A model generated the notes under the pieces. The model made no database searches, was not told the origin of the DNA, and saw only the letters and a list, made by a program, of their open reading frames with translations. The translations under genes and the position numbers were made by a program. From RYN-230 sp963837335 (GTDB lineage Bacteria > Actinomycetota > Actinomycetes > Streptosporangiales > Streptosporangiaceae): DNA of 64,000 bases. Positions within the stretch are counted from its first letter, which is position 1; the number at the start of each line of letters is the position of its first letter. The stretch is taken from positions 186,001-250,000 of the forward strand of contig CAWINS010000011.1 in NCBI GenBank assembly GCA_963837335.1, given 5' to 3'. This document shows positions 44,201 through 59,200 of the stretch, piece after piece.

Positions 44201-47200
44201 ACCGGCGAGCAACTGGACTCGATCGGGCTCGACTTCTTCGGCCGCCGGCTGGACGCGGCCGGGCTGGTCCGGCTGCGCCTCAGCGAGCACGCCATCCACG
44301 TCTGGGACGTGGCGGTCACCGTCGACCCGGGTGCCTCGGTGGCGGACGACGCGATCCTCCCGGTCATGGAGCAGATCACCCAGCTGTTCCAGTTCGTCGC
44401 GAAGCCCGCGGGAGAGGCCTTCCGGGTCCGGCTGCGCACCACCGACCCAGAGGGCGACTACCTGCTCGACGTGGGAGAGTCGGTGACCCTGTCGGACTGG
44501 GCCGGGGCCGGTGCCCCGGCGGTAGACGGGGAGATCCAGCTGCCCGCCGAGGCGCTGCTCCGGCTGTTCTACGGGCGGCTCGACCCGGACCACACCCCGG
44601 CGTACACGGCCGAGGGGATCGAGCTGGACCGGCTCCGTGCGGTGTTCCCCGGCTTCTAGCCCCGGCGGGTTTGCTGAGGCGGCACTTCCCGCGCTGCTGC
44701 CGGGAGCCGCTGGTCAGATGGTGACCCGGCGCAGGGTGGTGAGGCCGCCGAACCCCATGGCCAGCGCGATCACGGCCAGCACGCCGGTCACGGCCAGCGC
44801 CGTCACCGTGGTGAAGAAGTGCCCGACCCCGGACCAGCTGCCGGTCGCCGACACGGCTATCACGGCCAGCAGCGCCACGAGTATCTGGGCGGCGATGAAA
44901 GCGACCAGCCCGGGCACGCTCCACCGCCGGAACACCAGCCCGTACCACATGCCGTACAGCACGAACGCGACCAGCAGCACGAACGATGTCAGCCACGTCT
45001 CATACCAGGGGCCGTTCAGGATCCACGGGATCCGGAAGTAGTGCAGGTTGAGACCCCACCCGTTGGAGGCGCGCTCGATGAGCTGCAGCAGGGTCAGGCC
45101 GAGGCCGTAGACCACGCCCAGGGTCAGCACCAGCAGGGCGGTGCCGGCGTAGTAGGTGCGGCGGCTAATCCCCATCATCAGCCCGAACGGAAGCGACCTG
45201 GTCATGCTCAGCGACCCGCAGAGAAGCATGAAGATGTACAGCGACACCAGTCCGCCGGTATAGATCCCGTCCGGGCTGGCCGGGACGGCCAGGGCGACGC
45301 CGATGTTCACCAGGAAGCTGAAGGCCATGATTCCCCACGGCAGCGCCAGCCAGGTGATGCGGTCCACCAGGTGGTAACGGCCCACGTTCACCAGCGTGTT
45401 CATGCGCTCACCTTCTCCTCGGCCGAGACGCCGGCCGCGTGGACCAGCAGTTGCTGCAGGGACAGGGGTTCCAGGCTCAGGTGCAGCGCGCGGGCCCGGG
45501 CCTGCGCCGCCAGGTCGAGCGGGTCGGCGATCGTGACCGCTGCCCGCGAGCCGAGCCGCTGCCGGTGCCAGACGGTGCGGCCGGCCACGAACTCCTCCAC
45601 CGCCGTGGCCGGCCCGTTCACGATCATGCCCGTACCCCGAACCTCGTCAGCGGGCGCGTCCAGCACCACCCGCCCGTGATCGAGCATCACCACGTACTCG
45701 AGCAGATCCGCCACCTCGTCGATGAGGTGGGTGGACAGCAGGATGGTCCGCGGATGCTCGGCGAACTCCGCCAGCAGCCGGTCGTAGAACAGCTGGCGCG
45801 CGACCGCGTCCAGGCCCGCGTAGGGCTCGTCGAACAGGGTCAGCTCGGCGCGGGCCGCCAGCCCTATGACGATCCCGACGGCGGACCGCATCCCGCGCGA
45901 CAGCCGCTTGATCCGGCGCCGGGGCGGAAGCTCGAAGTCCTCGAGCAGTTGCTGGGCCAGGTCTTCATCCCAGTTCGGGTAGAACCACGAGGCCACCCGG
46001 ATCGCATGCCGCACCTGGAAGTCCGGGTAGGACTGCTCCTCCCGCACGAACACCATGCGCCGCAGCACCGCATCGTTCTCCGCCGGGGTCTCGCCGAACA
46101 CCCGCAGGTCGCCTGAACTGGGGAACTCTTGCCCGGTGATGATGCGCATCAGCGTGGTCTTGCCGGCGCCGTTGCGGCCCAGCAGGCCGGTCACGGTGCC
46201 CGGCTCGATCGACAGGGAGACGTCGTCGAGCGCGACCTGATCGCGGTAGCGGCGGCCCAGCGCGGTCGCGGAGATCGTCGGGGTCATGGCGTGCTGCCTC
46301 CGTTGTGCCAGCCAGGTCCCTGGATCAGGGACACCAGCGTGTCGGTGTCGATGCCCAGCCGGTTGGCCTCGGCCAGCATCGGGTCTACGTACTGCTCGGC
46401 GAACCGCTTGCGGCGGCTGGCCCGGAGCTGTTCGCGGGCCCCCGTGGCCACGAACATCCCGATGCCGCGCCGCTTCTCCAGTACCGCCTCGTCCACCAGC
46501 AGGTTGATTCCCTTCGCCGCGGTGGCCGGGTTGATGCGGTAGAAGGCGGCCAGCTCGTTGGTGGACGGCACTCGCGCGCCCTCGGCCAGCGCGCCGTCGA
46601 CGATGTCGTCGGCCAGCTGCTCGGCGATCTGCACGAACAGTGGCGTCCCCTCGTCCAGCGCCGGCACCGCACCTCCCGGTTAGGTGGTTCATTACTTGAC
46701 TAATGTACCCATGAGGCGGACCGGGGTCAACGGGCGGATCCGGCGGCGCGTTTATCCGGTGGCCGGGGCGGCGGCGGGCGTGGCAGCCTGAGTCCGTGCT
46801 CAGCGACGACGAGATCAGCGCGTTCCTGGCCGACGGGTATGTCGCGGTCCGCGGTGCGGTCCCGGCTCCCGTGATCACGGCGATCCAGGACGCCATCTGG
46901 GGCGAACTGGGCCGCCAGGGTGTCCAGCGCGACGACGCCTCGACGTGGACCGCCCCGGTGGTCCGGATCCCGTGCCCCGAGGGCGGCCCGTTCGCCGAGG
47001 CGGCCACCATGCCGGTGCTGCAGGAGGCCTGCGACCAGCTGATCGGGGCCGGCCGGTGGTGGCGGCGGGCCGGGATAGGCGGCAGCGTCCCGGTGCGGTT
47101 CCCGAGCGAGGCCGATCCGGGCGACGCGGGCTGGCACATCGAGGCCAGCTACGAGGACGGCGGGCAGTGGCGGGTCAACGCCGGCTCCCGGGCACGCGGG

Positions 47201-50200
47201 CTGCTCGCGCTCTACCTGCTCACCGACGTGGATCCGGACAGCGCGCCGACCCGGCTGCGCCCCGGCTCGCACCGCGACGTCCCGCCGATCCTGGCCGCGG
47301 CGGGGGATGCCGGGATGGAGTGGCTGCCTGCGGCCCAGCAGGCCGCGCGGGCCAGTGCGCACCGCCCGGCCGCGCTGGCGACCGGCGAGGCTGGTGACGT
47401 GTTCCTGTGCCACCCATTCCTGGTCCACGCGGCGTCCTGGCCGCACCGGGGGCAGTCGCCGCGGATGATCGCCCAGCCCGGGGTGGCGCTGCACGGGCAG
47501 TACGCATTGCGGGCTGCGCCGGGGGAGACGCCGCCCCCGGTGCAGCAGGTGATCCTGGACAGCCTGGCCGCCGTCGCCCCGTGACAGCCGGTTAGCGCGA
47601 GGACTCCACGAGGCGGGCCACCTCGCGCGCGCATCCCCAGGACAGGGTCACGCCGCCGCCCCCGTGGCCGTAGTTGTGGACCACCAGCCGCCCGGCCCCG
47701 CGGCGTTCACCGTCGCGGCCCGCCGCCTCGGCCTCCAGCCGTACCGTGCGCCGGACCGGGCGCAGGCCGACCCGGTGCTCCAGGATCCGGGCGGTGGCGA
47801 GCCGCGGGTCGATGGCCGCGCAGTCGGCCAGGATCCGCCGCGCGGTCGGGGGCCGGGGGTCCAGTGACCAGTCGCCCGCGATCTCGGTCCCGCCCAGCAC
47901 CACCCGGTCCTGGTGCGGGAACACGTAGCTGAGCTCGTGGGTCTCGTCCGGGCCCCCGATGAAGAACTCCGTGAGGCCCGGATTCTCGGCCACTACGACC
48001 TGGCCGCGGACGGCGGTCACCGACGGGTCGGGCACGAAGTCGCGGGCCCCGGCCCCGGTGCAGTTCACGATCACCGGCGCGGCGGTCTGCTCCACGGCCT
48101 GGGCCAGCGAGGCCAGCGGTGCGGTGGTGAGCTGCCCGCCCGCACGACGCAGCCGGCTCGCCAGGTAGTCCAGGTACACGGGCATGGACACCACCGGTGC
48201 GGTGTATCGCCAGCCCGCCGTGAACCCCGCGGGCAGGGCCGCCGGGTCGCAGGGACCCAGGTCGGTCAAGGGCGCGGCCCAGCCGGGGCGCGGGTACGCG
48301 GCCCGCGCCACGTCGATGCCGCTGACCAGCCGGACTCCGGCGCCGGGGTCGGTGGCCAGTGCGGTGAGCACCTCGAGGGTCTCGGCACACCACCGGGTCA
48401 CCCGGCTGGTGTCCTCGACCAGGTGCCGTCCCCAGATGGCCCCGGCCACGGCCGACGTGGTCTGCTGCGGGGACTGTCTGGCCTGGACGGTGACGGCCAG
48501 CCCGGATTCGGCCAGGCACACCGCGGTCGTGAGCCCCGCGACACCCGCGCCGATCACTAGCACCCCATCCGCACGATCTGTCACCCCCCGACCGTAGCGC
48601 CCGGCGGGAAGCGCGCCGCCGCCGGCGGACCGCGGACCGCCGCCGGGCCGCCGCGGGGATGACGTCCGGTCGGGGGACGCCGGTCAGGGGACGTAGGACG
48701 GCTGCGGATGCGGGGCGGTGGTGTGCTGGCCCCGGAACAGGATCGAGGCGATCTGGGTCAGCGTGTTCACGCCGTAGAAGAATCCCGCCGGCCCGTCCCG
48801 CCGTAGTTGTAGAGGTTGTCCATGACGGCCAGCGTGTACTCCTGCGCCGGCCGGCGAACCCCACCGTATTCGTGATCCACCAGGAGTCGCCGGGGCTGAT
48901 GTCATCCTGCTCCCAGCCGTCCTTGTTACCCGGCTCGTTCTGCGGGCCGGCCCCCCACACTCCCCACTGCTGGTCGTGCACGCTCACGTGCTGCAACTGG
49001 CGGACCAGGTAGTCCCGCACGCCGGCCGGGGCCTGGGTGAGGACATAGTTCATCAGGTGGTCCAGGTCCTTGGCGGTGCAGTACATGAAGCCCCAGTTGA
49101 TCATTCCCTCGAACTGGGCCCGGGTCATCCCGAAGGCCCGGATCCGGGCCAGGAAGCTGGCGTTCTCGTACTTGCGCCACAGATCGTTGGCGTCCGCGTC
49201 GTTACTGGTGTGCAGCGCCTGGTACATCTCCCGCCAGTCAGTGGCGGTGAGGTGGATGCGGCCGCGCCGGTTGCGGAGCAGCAGGTCGGTCATCTCGGCC
49301 AGCTTCATGGTGGAGGCGGCCGGGTACAGGGCGTGCGCACGGCCGTTGTGCCAGACCGCTCCGGTTACCCGGTCGTCGAGCACGATCCCGATCGAGCCAT
49401 GCCGTCCGGCCAGGTAATGCTGCACCTCGGTGATCCGCTGCCGCATGACGCAGGAGAAGCCGGGGGCGATCCCAGTGCAGGTGGGGGTGGGCGGGGCGGC
49501 CACGCTCGGCGACGGCGAGGCCAGGGCCCCGGGCGGCGGGGTGTCCCTGGCCGACGCGGGAGACGAAGGCGGCGGAGGGCCGCCTGGCCCGGACCCACCG
49601 CACCCGGCCAGGGCCAGCCCGGCTAGCGCCAGCCCGGCTAGCGCCAGCCCGGCTAGTGCCGGTCCGGCCCGGCCAGCGGCCGCGCGGCGGAAGGCGGCGG
49701 GACCGGGCCCGCGGCGCTGCGGGCAGGCGGCCGGGGAACGCATGCGGGCCAGGATAGGGGGTCTGCGCGGCGCCGGGCGCCGCGGCGCATCTCAACTGTC
49801 GAGACGCCCGTAAGAAAAGACTCACCGGATCGTCTGGCCTGCGGCGGCCAGGGCGGCTGACGGCCCGCGCGGCCTGGAGCTGGACTGTCATGCCCCGGCA
49901 AAGCGCGCTGGTCATGCCGGGGAGGCGGGGTGAGCCCGGGACGGCCGGGGAACCGGCAACGAGGGGCGCGGCTGCGGCCCGTGGACGGCCCGTGGACCCC
50001 GGTCCGGGCACCGGCAGGCCTGCGATCTGCGGCGAAGTGCCGCAAGCGGACTTGCTGCACCGGGTGTCGCGCATAAGCTCGGTCGGGTCGGGAAGATGGT
50101 CCGCATCCCCCCTGCCGTGAATTCCGCGCCGGCCAGAGCGGGGGACTCACAAGGCAAAGGAGGACGGTTAATGAGCGGGAGGCGCGGACTCAATCTGAGC

Positions 50201-53200
50201 GCCGCCCAAGTCATCGCTAGCGTCCTGGCCACCCTGAGCGCCGCGGTCGCCGCCTCTTTCCTGGGGGTGGCTGGCACCCTCCTTGGTGCGGCCCTGGGCA
50301 GCGTGGTCAGCACCATGGGCACCGAGATCTACAAGCACTACCTCCAGCGTTCCGAGGAACGTCTCCGGTCTGCGGGGCAGGTGCTGTACCACTCAGCCGC
50401 CCGGACCGGGACCGGCAACACCAATGCCCAGGCGGGAGCGGCTTCCGGCGGGCGGCACGCCGCCTACCAGGGTTCGGCGGGTCAGCGAGGTGTGACCCGG
50501 GACCTGGGAAATCGCGATGTGGCAGGCCAGGACCCGGCGAACCAGGACACGGCCGTCTGGGACCGCCGGCAGTACGGCACCCCGCGGGATCCCCGCGAAA
50601 CCCAGACGATCCCGGGCTTCGGTACCGAATGGGCCGGAGCCGCGAACGGCGGGGTCAGCAACGGCGGCTCACCGAACGGCGGAACGTCGAACGGCTGGGA
50701 CGGCTCCGGTGACAGCGCCGGCCAGCATGCTCACGGGAGTATCACCCCGGAAGGGGCGGACGGCGACGCAGCGGGCCATGGCACCGTGTGGGCCGCGATC
50801 ACCAGTTTCTTCGCCAGCCTGACCCGGCGGCAGTGGCTGACCTACGGCGGCATCGCCGCGGGGCTCTTCGCCGTCGTCATCGCGGGCATCGTCGTGTTCC
50901 AGCTCGCCGTGGGCAGGCCGCCGCTGAGCAGCCCGGTGCGGCCACGCCGCGCGGCAGCAGCAGAGGACCACACACCCGTCCAGCACGCCGTCGGCCACGC
51001 CGACCGGGTCCACGTCGGCCAGCCCGACGTCCTCGGCCTCGGGGACGCCGACGCCGACCTCGGGGACGCCAACCCCGGGTACGTCCGGCTCGGCGTCACC
51101 CTCGACCGTGCCGTCGCCCACCCCGAGCACGGGCAGCAGTGGCGCGGCCAGGACCCCCAGCCTGGCCACCCCCAGCCCCTGACCACCAGCCCGCCATCGT
51201 GATCATGACCTGGGTGTCGCTCGACACCCAGGTCATGATCACGAACGTGATCGGCGGCCAGGGTTGCTCTGCCGCGGGGCACGGGACGCGTGAAATCCTG
51301 GGCCCATGACGAAGCGAATCTGCGTAACCGGCGCCAGCGGGCGCGCCGGGCGGGTCACCGTGCGGGAACTGCTGGCCCACGGGTACCAGGTGGTGGCCAC
51401 CGATCGGGTCATGCCCGCCGAGGACCTGGGGGTCCGGCCGCTGCTGGCTGACCTGACCGACTATGGCCAGGCCACCGAGGTGCTCCAGGGTGTGGACGCG
51501 GTGGTGCACCTGGCCAACATCCCGGCCCCGGAGATCCACACGCCGGCCACCACGTTCCACCAGAACATGGCCATGAACTTCAACGTGTTCACGGCTGCGG
51601 TCCAGGCCAAGCTGGAGCGGGTGGTGTGGGCGTCCAGCGAGACCACACTGGGCCTGCCGTTCGACGAGCCACCCCGCTACGCCCCGGTCGACGAGGACCA
51701 CTATCCCGTACCGACCAGCACCTACGCGCTGTCCAAGGTGGCCAGCGAGACCGTGGCCGGGCACATCTCCGAGTGGTCCCAGATTCCGTTCATCGGCCTG
51801 CGGTTCTCCAACATCCTCGGCCCCGCCGACTACCAGCAGTTCCCGGAGCACTGGCCAGACGCGGGCGTGCGCCGGTGGAACCTGTGGGGCTACATCGATG
51901 AGCGTGACGCGGCCATGGCCTGCCGGCTGGCGCTGGAGGCACCGGCCAAGGGTGCGGCCAGCTACATCATCGCCGCCGCGGACACCGTGATGGACCGGCC
52001 GTCCGCGGAGCTGCTGGCCGAGGTGTACCCGGGGGTCACGCTGACCCGCGACGTGGGGGAGTTCGGCACCCTGCTGGCCATCGACCGGGCCCGTGCGGCG
52101 CTGGGTTTCACCCCGCAGCACTCGTGGCGCGATCACGTGGGCCCCCGGTCATCCTGACCGTGTCCGGGGCCGGGACGGTGCCGAGCCGGACCATCCCGCA
52201 GGTCCTGGCCGACGCCGCGGCCCGCGACCCGGACGGGATCTGGGTCCGCAGCGACGAGGGGACACTCAGTTTCGCCGGGGCGCTGAGCCAGGTGGCAGCG
52301 ACGGCGCTACGGCTGCGTGACGCCGGGGTCGGGCACGGGGACCTGGTCATGGTCACCGCCCGGACCACGCCGGAGTACCTGATCTGCTGGCTGGCCCTGA
52401 CCGCGCTGGGCGCGGTGGTGGTATCGGTCAACCCCCGCAGCGCTCCGGCCGAGCTGGCCGGCCTGGCCCAGCAGACCCGGCCGCGCGCGCTGATCACGGA
52501 CGCGGGCCTGGCCCCGCTGATCAGCCGGGCGAGCGTGGCCGGGCGCTTCCCGCTGGGTGTCCTGGACGCCGGGGAACTGGCCGGTGACTGGGCCCACGCC
52601 GGCTCCCAGGGCCTGGTCACCGGCCAGCTGACCGGTGATCTGCTGGGCGGCGGGGTGAGCCCCGGCGACCTCGCGGTGCTCATCCCGACGTCCGGCACGA
52701 CCGGCCGGTCCAAGCTGGTCATGCAGACCCACCGGGCCTACGTGCTGGCGGGCGAGGGATTCCCGTACTGGATGGAACTGACCGCCCAGGACCGGCTGAT
52801 GACCTCGCTGCCGTTGTTCCACATCAACGCCCCGGCCTACTCGGTGATGGGCTCGCTGGCCTGCGGGGCGGGGCTGATCCTGCTGCCGCGGTTCTCCGCC
52901 AGCGGCTTCCTGGACGCCGCGCGGCGGCACGGCGCGACCGAGTTCAACGCGATCGGGGCGATGCTGGAGATCCTGATGCGCCAGCCGCGGCGGCCCGGTG
53001 ACGCGGACACGCCGTTGCGGCTGTGCTACACCGGCCCGGCGCCGCCCCGGGAACGGCAGGAGGAGATGGAGCGCCGGCTCGGCCTGCGCATCGTGGTCGG
53101 GTACGCGATGTCGGAGAGCCCGTACGGGCTGATCTGGCCGCACGGCACCCGGCCGTTCGGCACCCTGGGCGCCGTCCGGCAGCACCCGGTGCTCGGCGTG

Positions 53201-56200
53201 ATCAACCACGCCCGGGTGATCGACGACGCGGGCCGGGAGGTCGGCCCGGGCGGCCGGGGCGAGTTGCTGCTCCGCAACCCGGTGCTGACCCGCGGCTACT
53301 ACGGCATGCCCGCCGAGACGGCCCAGGCGTTCACCGAGGACGGCTGGCTGCACACCGGGGACCTGGTCACCGTGGATCCCGGTGGGCTGTACACGTTCGT
53401 GGCGCGCAAGAAGGAGGTACTCCGCCGGCGCGGCGAGAACCTGTCGCCGGCCGAGGTCGAGGAGGTCCTCGAGGCTCATCCTGACGTGCTGGAATGCGCG
53501 GTGGTCGGGGTGCCATCAGAGCTGTCGGAGGAGGAGGTGAAGGCGTTCGTGGTGCCGGCGCCGGGACGCCGGCCTGACTTCGCCGACCTGCGGGCGCACA
53601 CCGCGGCCCGGCTGGCCGCCTTCAAGGTGCCCCGCTACTGGCAGCTCATCGACGAACTGCCGCGCACGCCCACGGCGCGGGTGGCCAAGCACCGGCTCCC
53701 GGCCGGACACCCGCCGGGTGAGCACGACGCGGACGAAACCGGATAGTCCCCTTCTGGAGAGCAGACAACGACGCGCGACCCGGCGTGCAGTGGGAATTGG
53801 TTGCCCGCTGCGCGGCTGGGTTGCGGCACCACCCGGTGTCCTGCGGCCGCGTGGCCTCCCACTCTTATTGAGGAGATGTCCATGTGCGCACCCGGATCGG
53901 CCTGCGGTTGCGGAAGCACGGCCAGCGACCTCGGCGGTGGCGTCGTGATGCTGGCCGTGGGCGCGGTGGCGGCCGGCGGGGTCGTCGCATTCCTGGCGGC
54001 CCATCTGGTCTTGCTCGCGCTGGCGGCGGTCGCGCTCCCGGTGGCCACTCTCGCCACGGTCCGTTATCTGCGCCGGTACATGGTCCTGGTGCACAAGCAG
54101 CCGCCCCCGCGGGTCCGGCAGGCCGCGGTAGCAACACCGGCTCTCGCCCGCCCCCCGACGGCTCTCGCCGGGTCTCGCGCCGCTCTCGCCGGGTCTCGCC
54201 CGGCTCTCGCCCGGCCGCGCCCGGCCCTGGCCGTCCCGGCCGCCGCCCAGCTCACCATGGGCGGCTATCACCTGCACTTCCACGGGGTGTCCGCGGCGGA
54301 GGTCGCCGCGCTCCTGCGCCACGACGGTGAGCCCGCGGCGCTCCGCCGCGAGGACCTGGCCCTCCCGGCAGCCGAGGAGCGCGCCGGGGCCTGAGCCCGG
54401 CTGGCCAGTTCGATCGGCCGTGCCGCTTCTTCCCGGACCACCCGCAGGATGGTCTCCTCTACCTTGCTCGGCTGCGCATCCCTGGCATTCATGTGCCCGT
54501 CCTGCTCGTCCGGGTAAGGCCCGCGCAATTCCCCCCGATAGCGGGCCGGATTCCAGCCGGTTTCGGACTCCGGCGCAGTCCTCCCGCGTGTCAATGCCCA
54601 GCGGCTTATGGAGCGGTTTTAGCTACTGGGACACGTATCACCGGATCCCAGGCCGGATGTGTAATTCGCTCCCGGGGGGGCAGGGTGGTGGCCGTGCGCT
54701 CCCCGCGCAACGAAGCCGGGGAGCGTCTGTCCAGATGACCGGGGCGGGCGGCCCGGTCGGGTAGCGCCGGGTGGATTTGGCATTGACCGGAAACCGCGCG
54801 TCCCATACTCTACTAAATTGGTCGGGATGATTCCCCCTCGCTCTGGTCGCCCGAGGATGTGCGCAGGAGCTCTTCCATGTGAAGGAGGCCCCATGGCCCT
54901 CCCGGACTTCCTGATCATCGGTGCCCCGAAAGCCGGCACTACGGCCCTGCATGCGGCCCTGGCCACACACCCCGTGCTTTACATGTCGCCGGTCAAGGAG
55001 CCCAAGTTCTTCCTGACCGACGGGCGGCCGCCCCCCGACCGCGGTGGCGGCCCGGGCGACATCCCGACCTGGCGTGAGCAGGTCTGGCGGCGGGAGGACT
55101 ACGAGGCCCTCTTCGCGCCGGCCCCCGCGGGCCAGCTGCGGGCCGAGTCAACCCCGTTCTACCTCTATGACGCCGCGGCGCAGCGCCGGATCCGGGACCA
55201 GATCCCGGACGTCAAGATGATCGCGATGCTGCGTGACCCGGTGGAGCGGGCCCACTCCAACTGGACCCACCTGTGGTCGGCCGGCCTCGACCCGATCGGG
55301 GATTTCGTCCGGGCCTGCGCGGACGAGGACCGCCGGGTGGCGGCGGGCTGGGCGCCGTTCTGGCACTACACGAGGCTGGGCCGGTACGGCGAGCAGCTCG
55401 AGCACCTGTACCAGGTGTTCCCGAAGGAGCAGGTGCTCGTCCTGCGCTACCGCGACCTGGTCGACGCGCCGGTGCAGACCCTGGACCAGATCTGCGGGTT
55501 CCTGGGGGTCGAGCAGGGCGTCGTCACCGAGGTGCCCCGGGAGAACGTGACCGCGCACCCGGATGAGTCACTGGGCCACCGGGCCGTTTCCTCGGTGATC
55601 CGGGCGGCCGCGGCGGTGAGCAGGCATCTGCCGGGTACCACCGGCACGGTACTGACCAGCCCGCTGGAACGGATGCTGCAGCGCGGCGCCCGGCCCCGCC
55701 AGCCGCTGACCTGGGAGCAGCGGCAGGCGGTGCTGCCGTACTTCGAGTCCGATATCCGGCTGCTGGAGAAGATCACCGAGTCGGACTTCAGCGACTGGCT
55801 GCAGCCGCGGGAGAGGTCTGGCGGGCTGGTCGGTGACCGCCCGGTCGGGCAGCGCCAGGCCCGCAACGGCCAGCCCCGCAACGACCAGCCCGGCAGCGTC
55901 TAGCCGTCCAGCCCGGACCGGAGTTCGGTGCGCAGCTCGTGTGAGCCGTCGGGCCGGGTCATCTCGTAGTACAGCCGGTAGCTGCCGTTGCCGAGCGGCA
56001 GGATGTCCAGGTAGCGCAGGCCTCCGCCGCCGTAGGGCGATTGCGCGGACGGCGCGTCCCCGATGGGGGTCAGCGCGGTCGGCTCGATCCCGGTGGCAAT
56101 GCCGGTGCGCTCCTCGTAATTCTCGGCGGCGCTGGCCCGGCCGTCGTAGTACGCCACGATCTCGGTCCCGGTGTGCATCACCGCGGTCACCCGGGCACCA

Positions 56201-59200
56201 CGCGAGTCCCAGAAGCCGGGCCGGCCGTTCAGCGCCGTCCCGTGCCAGGTCCACGCCTTGCCGTCCACGCTGGTGGCGTAGTCCGTGACCATCTGGTCGG
56301 CCTCGTCGGGATCGGCCAGCGGGTGGCACGAGGCCCACAGCTGCCACAGACCGTCGTGCTGCACGATCACCGGGTCCTTCACGCCCGTCTTGGTGTCCCC
56401 GGGCAGCACGATCTGGCTGGTCAGGGCGTCAAACTCGGCCGGATGGGCCGCCTCGACCAGTTCCACCCGCCAGTGCTTGGTGCCCGGCGTGGCGCAACTC
56501 AGGTAGAGCCGCCAGGCACCCGTCTCGGTGCGCACCAGGGAGGGACGCTCCAGCGACTCGGTGCCGATCATCTCGCGGCCAATGGTGAGCAGCGGCTCGA
56601 AATGAACGCCGTCCTCGGAGCGGGCCACGCTCGTGCCGTAGCCGCGGCCGCGGCCGACCGGGCGGCGCAGCCGGTAGGCGAGGTAGATCCCATCGTCGCC
56701 CACTACTGCGCTGGAGGCACCGGCCCAGTATCCGGGGCCTGCGCCGGGCGGGCCGATGGCAAGTTCTGACTCTTCCGGGCGCGGCAGCAGCATAGGCAAG
56801 CGAGATTCCCCTATATTCATGTAGGAATTATAGACATGATTGACTCTCCGTGCTGGCCGGAGAGCTAGATATAGATAACTTCTTGGTTACGCCGACGGCC
56901 TGAAAGCGACAAAGCGCGGGATTTGATGTCACTCCTGGCGGGCGCGGCCCGAAGCACCTATTCCGAGCGAAGCATACTCCGGTACACGGTGATCAGGGCG
57001 TTCTTCTGCTCATCGGTGAGGCGCTGATCAGCGAGGATGGCCGCTTCGGCGTCAGCCGCGGGCGCTGCGGCGCTGGCCTGGCCCGCGGCCGCCGCGGCGC
57101 CGGCCCGGTCGCCGTCCAGCAGGCCGGCCTGCGCGAGCAGGGTTTCCGCCGACACGTTCAGCGCGTCGGAAATGAGCTTGAGCACCCGGACCGATGGCTG
57201 GTGCAGGCCGCGCTCCACCTGGCTCAGATAGGGGTTGGAGAGGCTGGTCATCTCCGCGAGCTGGCGCAAGGACAGATTGGCCAGCTTCCGCTGGGTGCGG
57301 ATGAAGGCGCCCAGGGCTTCCCGCTGGGTGTCCCAGGGTTCTGGCATCAGGACCTCCAGTGCCGGAGACGGCCGGATCGCCCCGGCTGGCCCGGGCTGCT
57401 CGGTGCGGCAGACTCTGGTGCGGCACAAGTCGGTGCCGCAAACCGTGCCCGCTGGTTACTGCTGCAAACTATAGTACGCAAACGTCCGCGCGGTGGCCCC
57501 GGGTATCCAGGTCCACCGCGCGGGTCGGGTGATCATGTTACTTGGCTGAGGTGCTGGCCTTCGGGGCCGTCGTGCCGTTCTTGCCTGAGGTCAGCGGCCT
57601 GGTGGCCTGGAGCACGCTCTCGGCGAAGGTGCGCTGGCTGGCGAGCAGCTTCTCGGCGAAGTCGTACGCGCTGGCCACCAGCTCCTCGGGCTTGGGCAGC
57701 TTGTCGGTGTAGGGCAGGCTGGGGACGGGGATGGACGGGGTGATCGACTGGACCGTGTCGGCCCAGCGCTTGATCGCGTCCACCACGGCATCCTGGCTCT
57801 TGCGGACGGTGTCCAGGATTTCGGCCTGGACTTCCTGGCTGGTGGTACGGATGTCGGCCATAGCGTTCTCCTAGGTCTGCGTGGCGGTGAAGCCCGGGGC
57901 GGGGCTTCCCTCGTACGTGCTTACTATACCGCGCATCTGCGCGGTTTACCAAGCAAGCCGATGTTGGGTAGCTCACACAGTCCTGGTTCGCAGCCGAGCC
58001 GGGCTCAGCTTGGCACGGTCAGCCGTAGATGTACTGGCCCGGCGCGTCACCGAGGGCCGGGTAACGGCGGCTGCCCAGCCGGGGCGGGGTGACCAGCCCG
58101 CCCGCCCGCGGTCCGGCCCAGTCGGCCCAGTCCTGCCACCAGGACCCGTCGCGGGTCTCCGCCGCCGCCCGCCACTGCTCCGCCCCGGTGGGGCCGGCCG
58201 GGTAGGCCGCCGGGCCGGGGCTGACCGTGTACCAGGCCTTGGGCCCGGGCGGATTGACGATCCCGGCGATGTGCCCCCCGTTGGACAGCACGTAGCGGAC
58301 CGCGCCGCCGAGCAGCCGGGTCGCCTGGTAGGAGGTCGTCCACGGCACGATGTGGTCGTTGACCGCCCCGACCACATAGCTGTCGCTCTTGACGTCACCG
58401 AGCGAGAGGCGCTGTCCGGCGAGTTCCAGTTCGCCGCGCGCGAGTTCGTTGCGGATATAGAGGGAGCGCAGGTAGAAGGAGTGCATCGTCGCGGGCATCC
58501 GGGTGCTGTCGGAGTTCCAGGCCAGGATGTCGAAGGCGGGCGGGGGCTTGCCCATCAGCCAGTTGGACACCACGTAACCGAAGATCAGGTCGTTGGCCCG
58601 GAGCATGTCGAAGGTGCCGGCCATCTGGCTGCCTTCCAGGAAGCCCTGCTTGGCCATCTGGCGCTCGAGCCGGGCCACGGTCGGCTCGTCGGTGAACACC
58701 CCGAGCACGCCCGGCTCGCTGTAGTCGAGCATGGTGTTCAGCAGGGTGACCGAGCCGATCCGCTGGTCCCGGGTGCCGGCCAGGTAAGCCGCGAGCATCG
58801 CGGTGAGCGCGCCGCCCAGGCACAGGCCGGTAATGTCGATCTTGTCCGCGCCGGTGATGTCGGAAATCACGTCCAGTGCGGTCTTGGGCCCGGCGATGAG
58901 GTAGTCGTCCAGCGTGACCCCGCGCATGCTCTCGTCGGGGTTGCGGTAAGAGATCGCGAACATGGTGTGCCCGTTGCGGATCGCCCACTCGATGAAGCTG
59001 CGGCCGGGCGCCAGGTCCATGATGTAGTACTTGTTGATCCAGGGCGGGCTGGCCAGCATCGGGATGGCGTGCACCTCGGGGGTCTGCGGGGCGTACTGGA
59101 TCAGCTCCATCAGGTCATTGGAGAACACGACCTTCCCGGGCGTGGCGGCCATGTTGTCGCCCAGCGTGAAGGGCCGTGTGTCGACCTGCCGGGGCCGGCC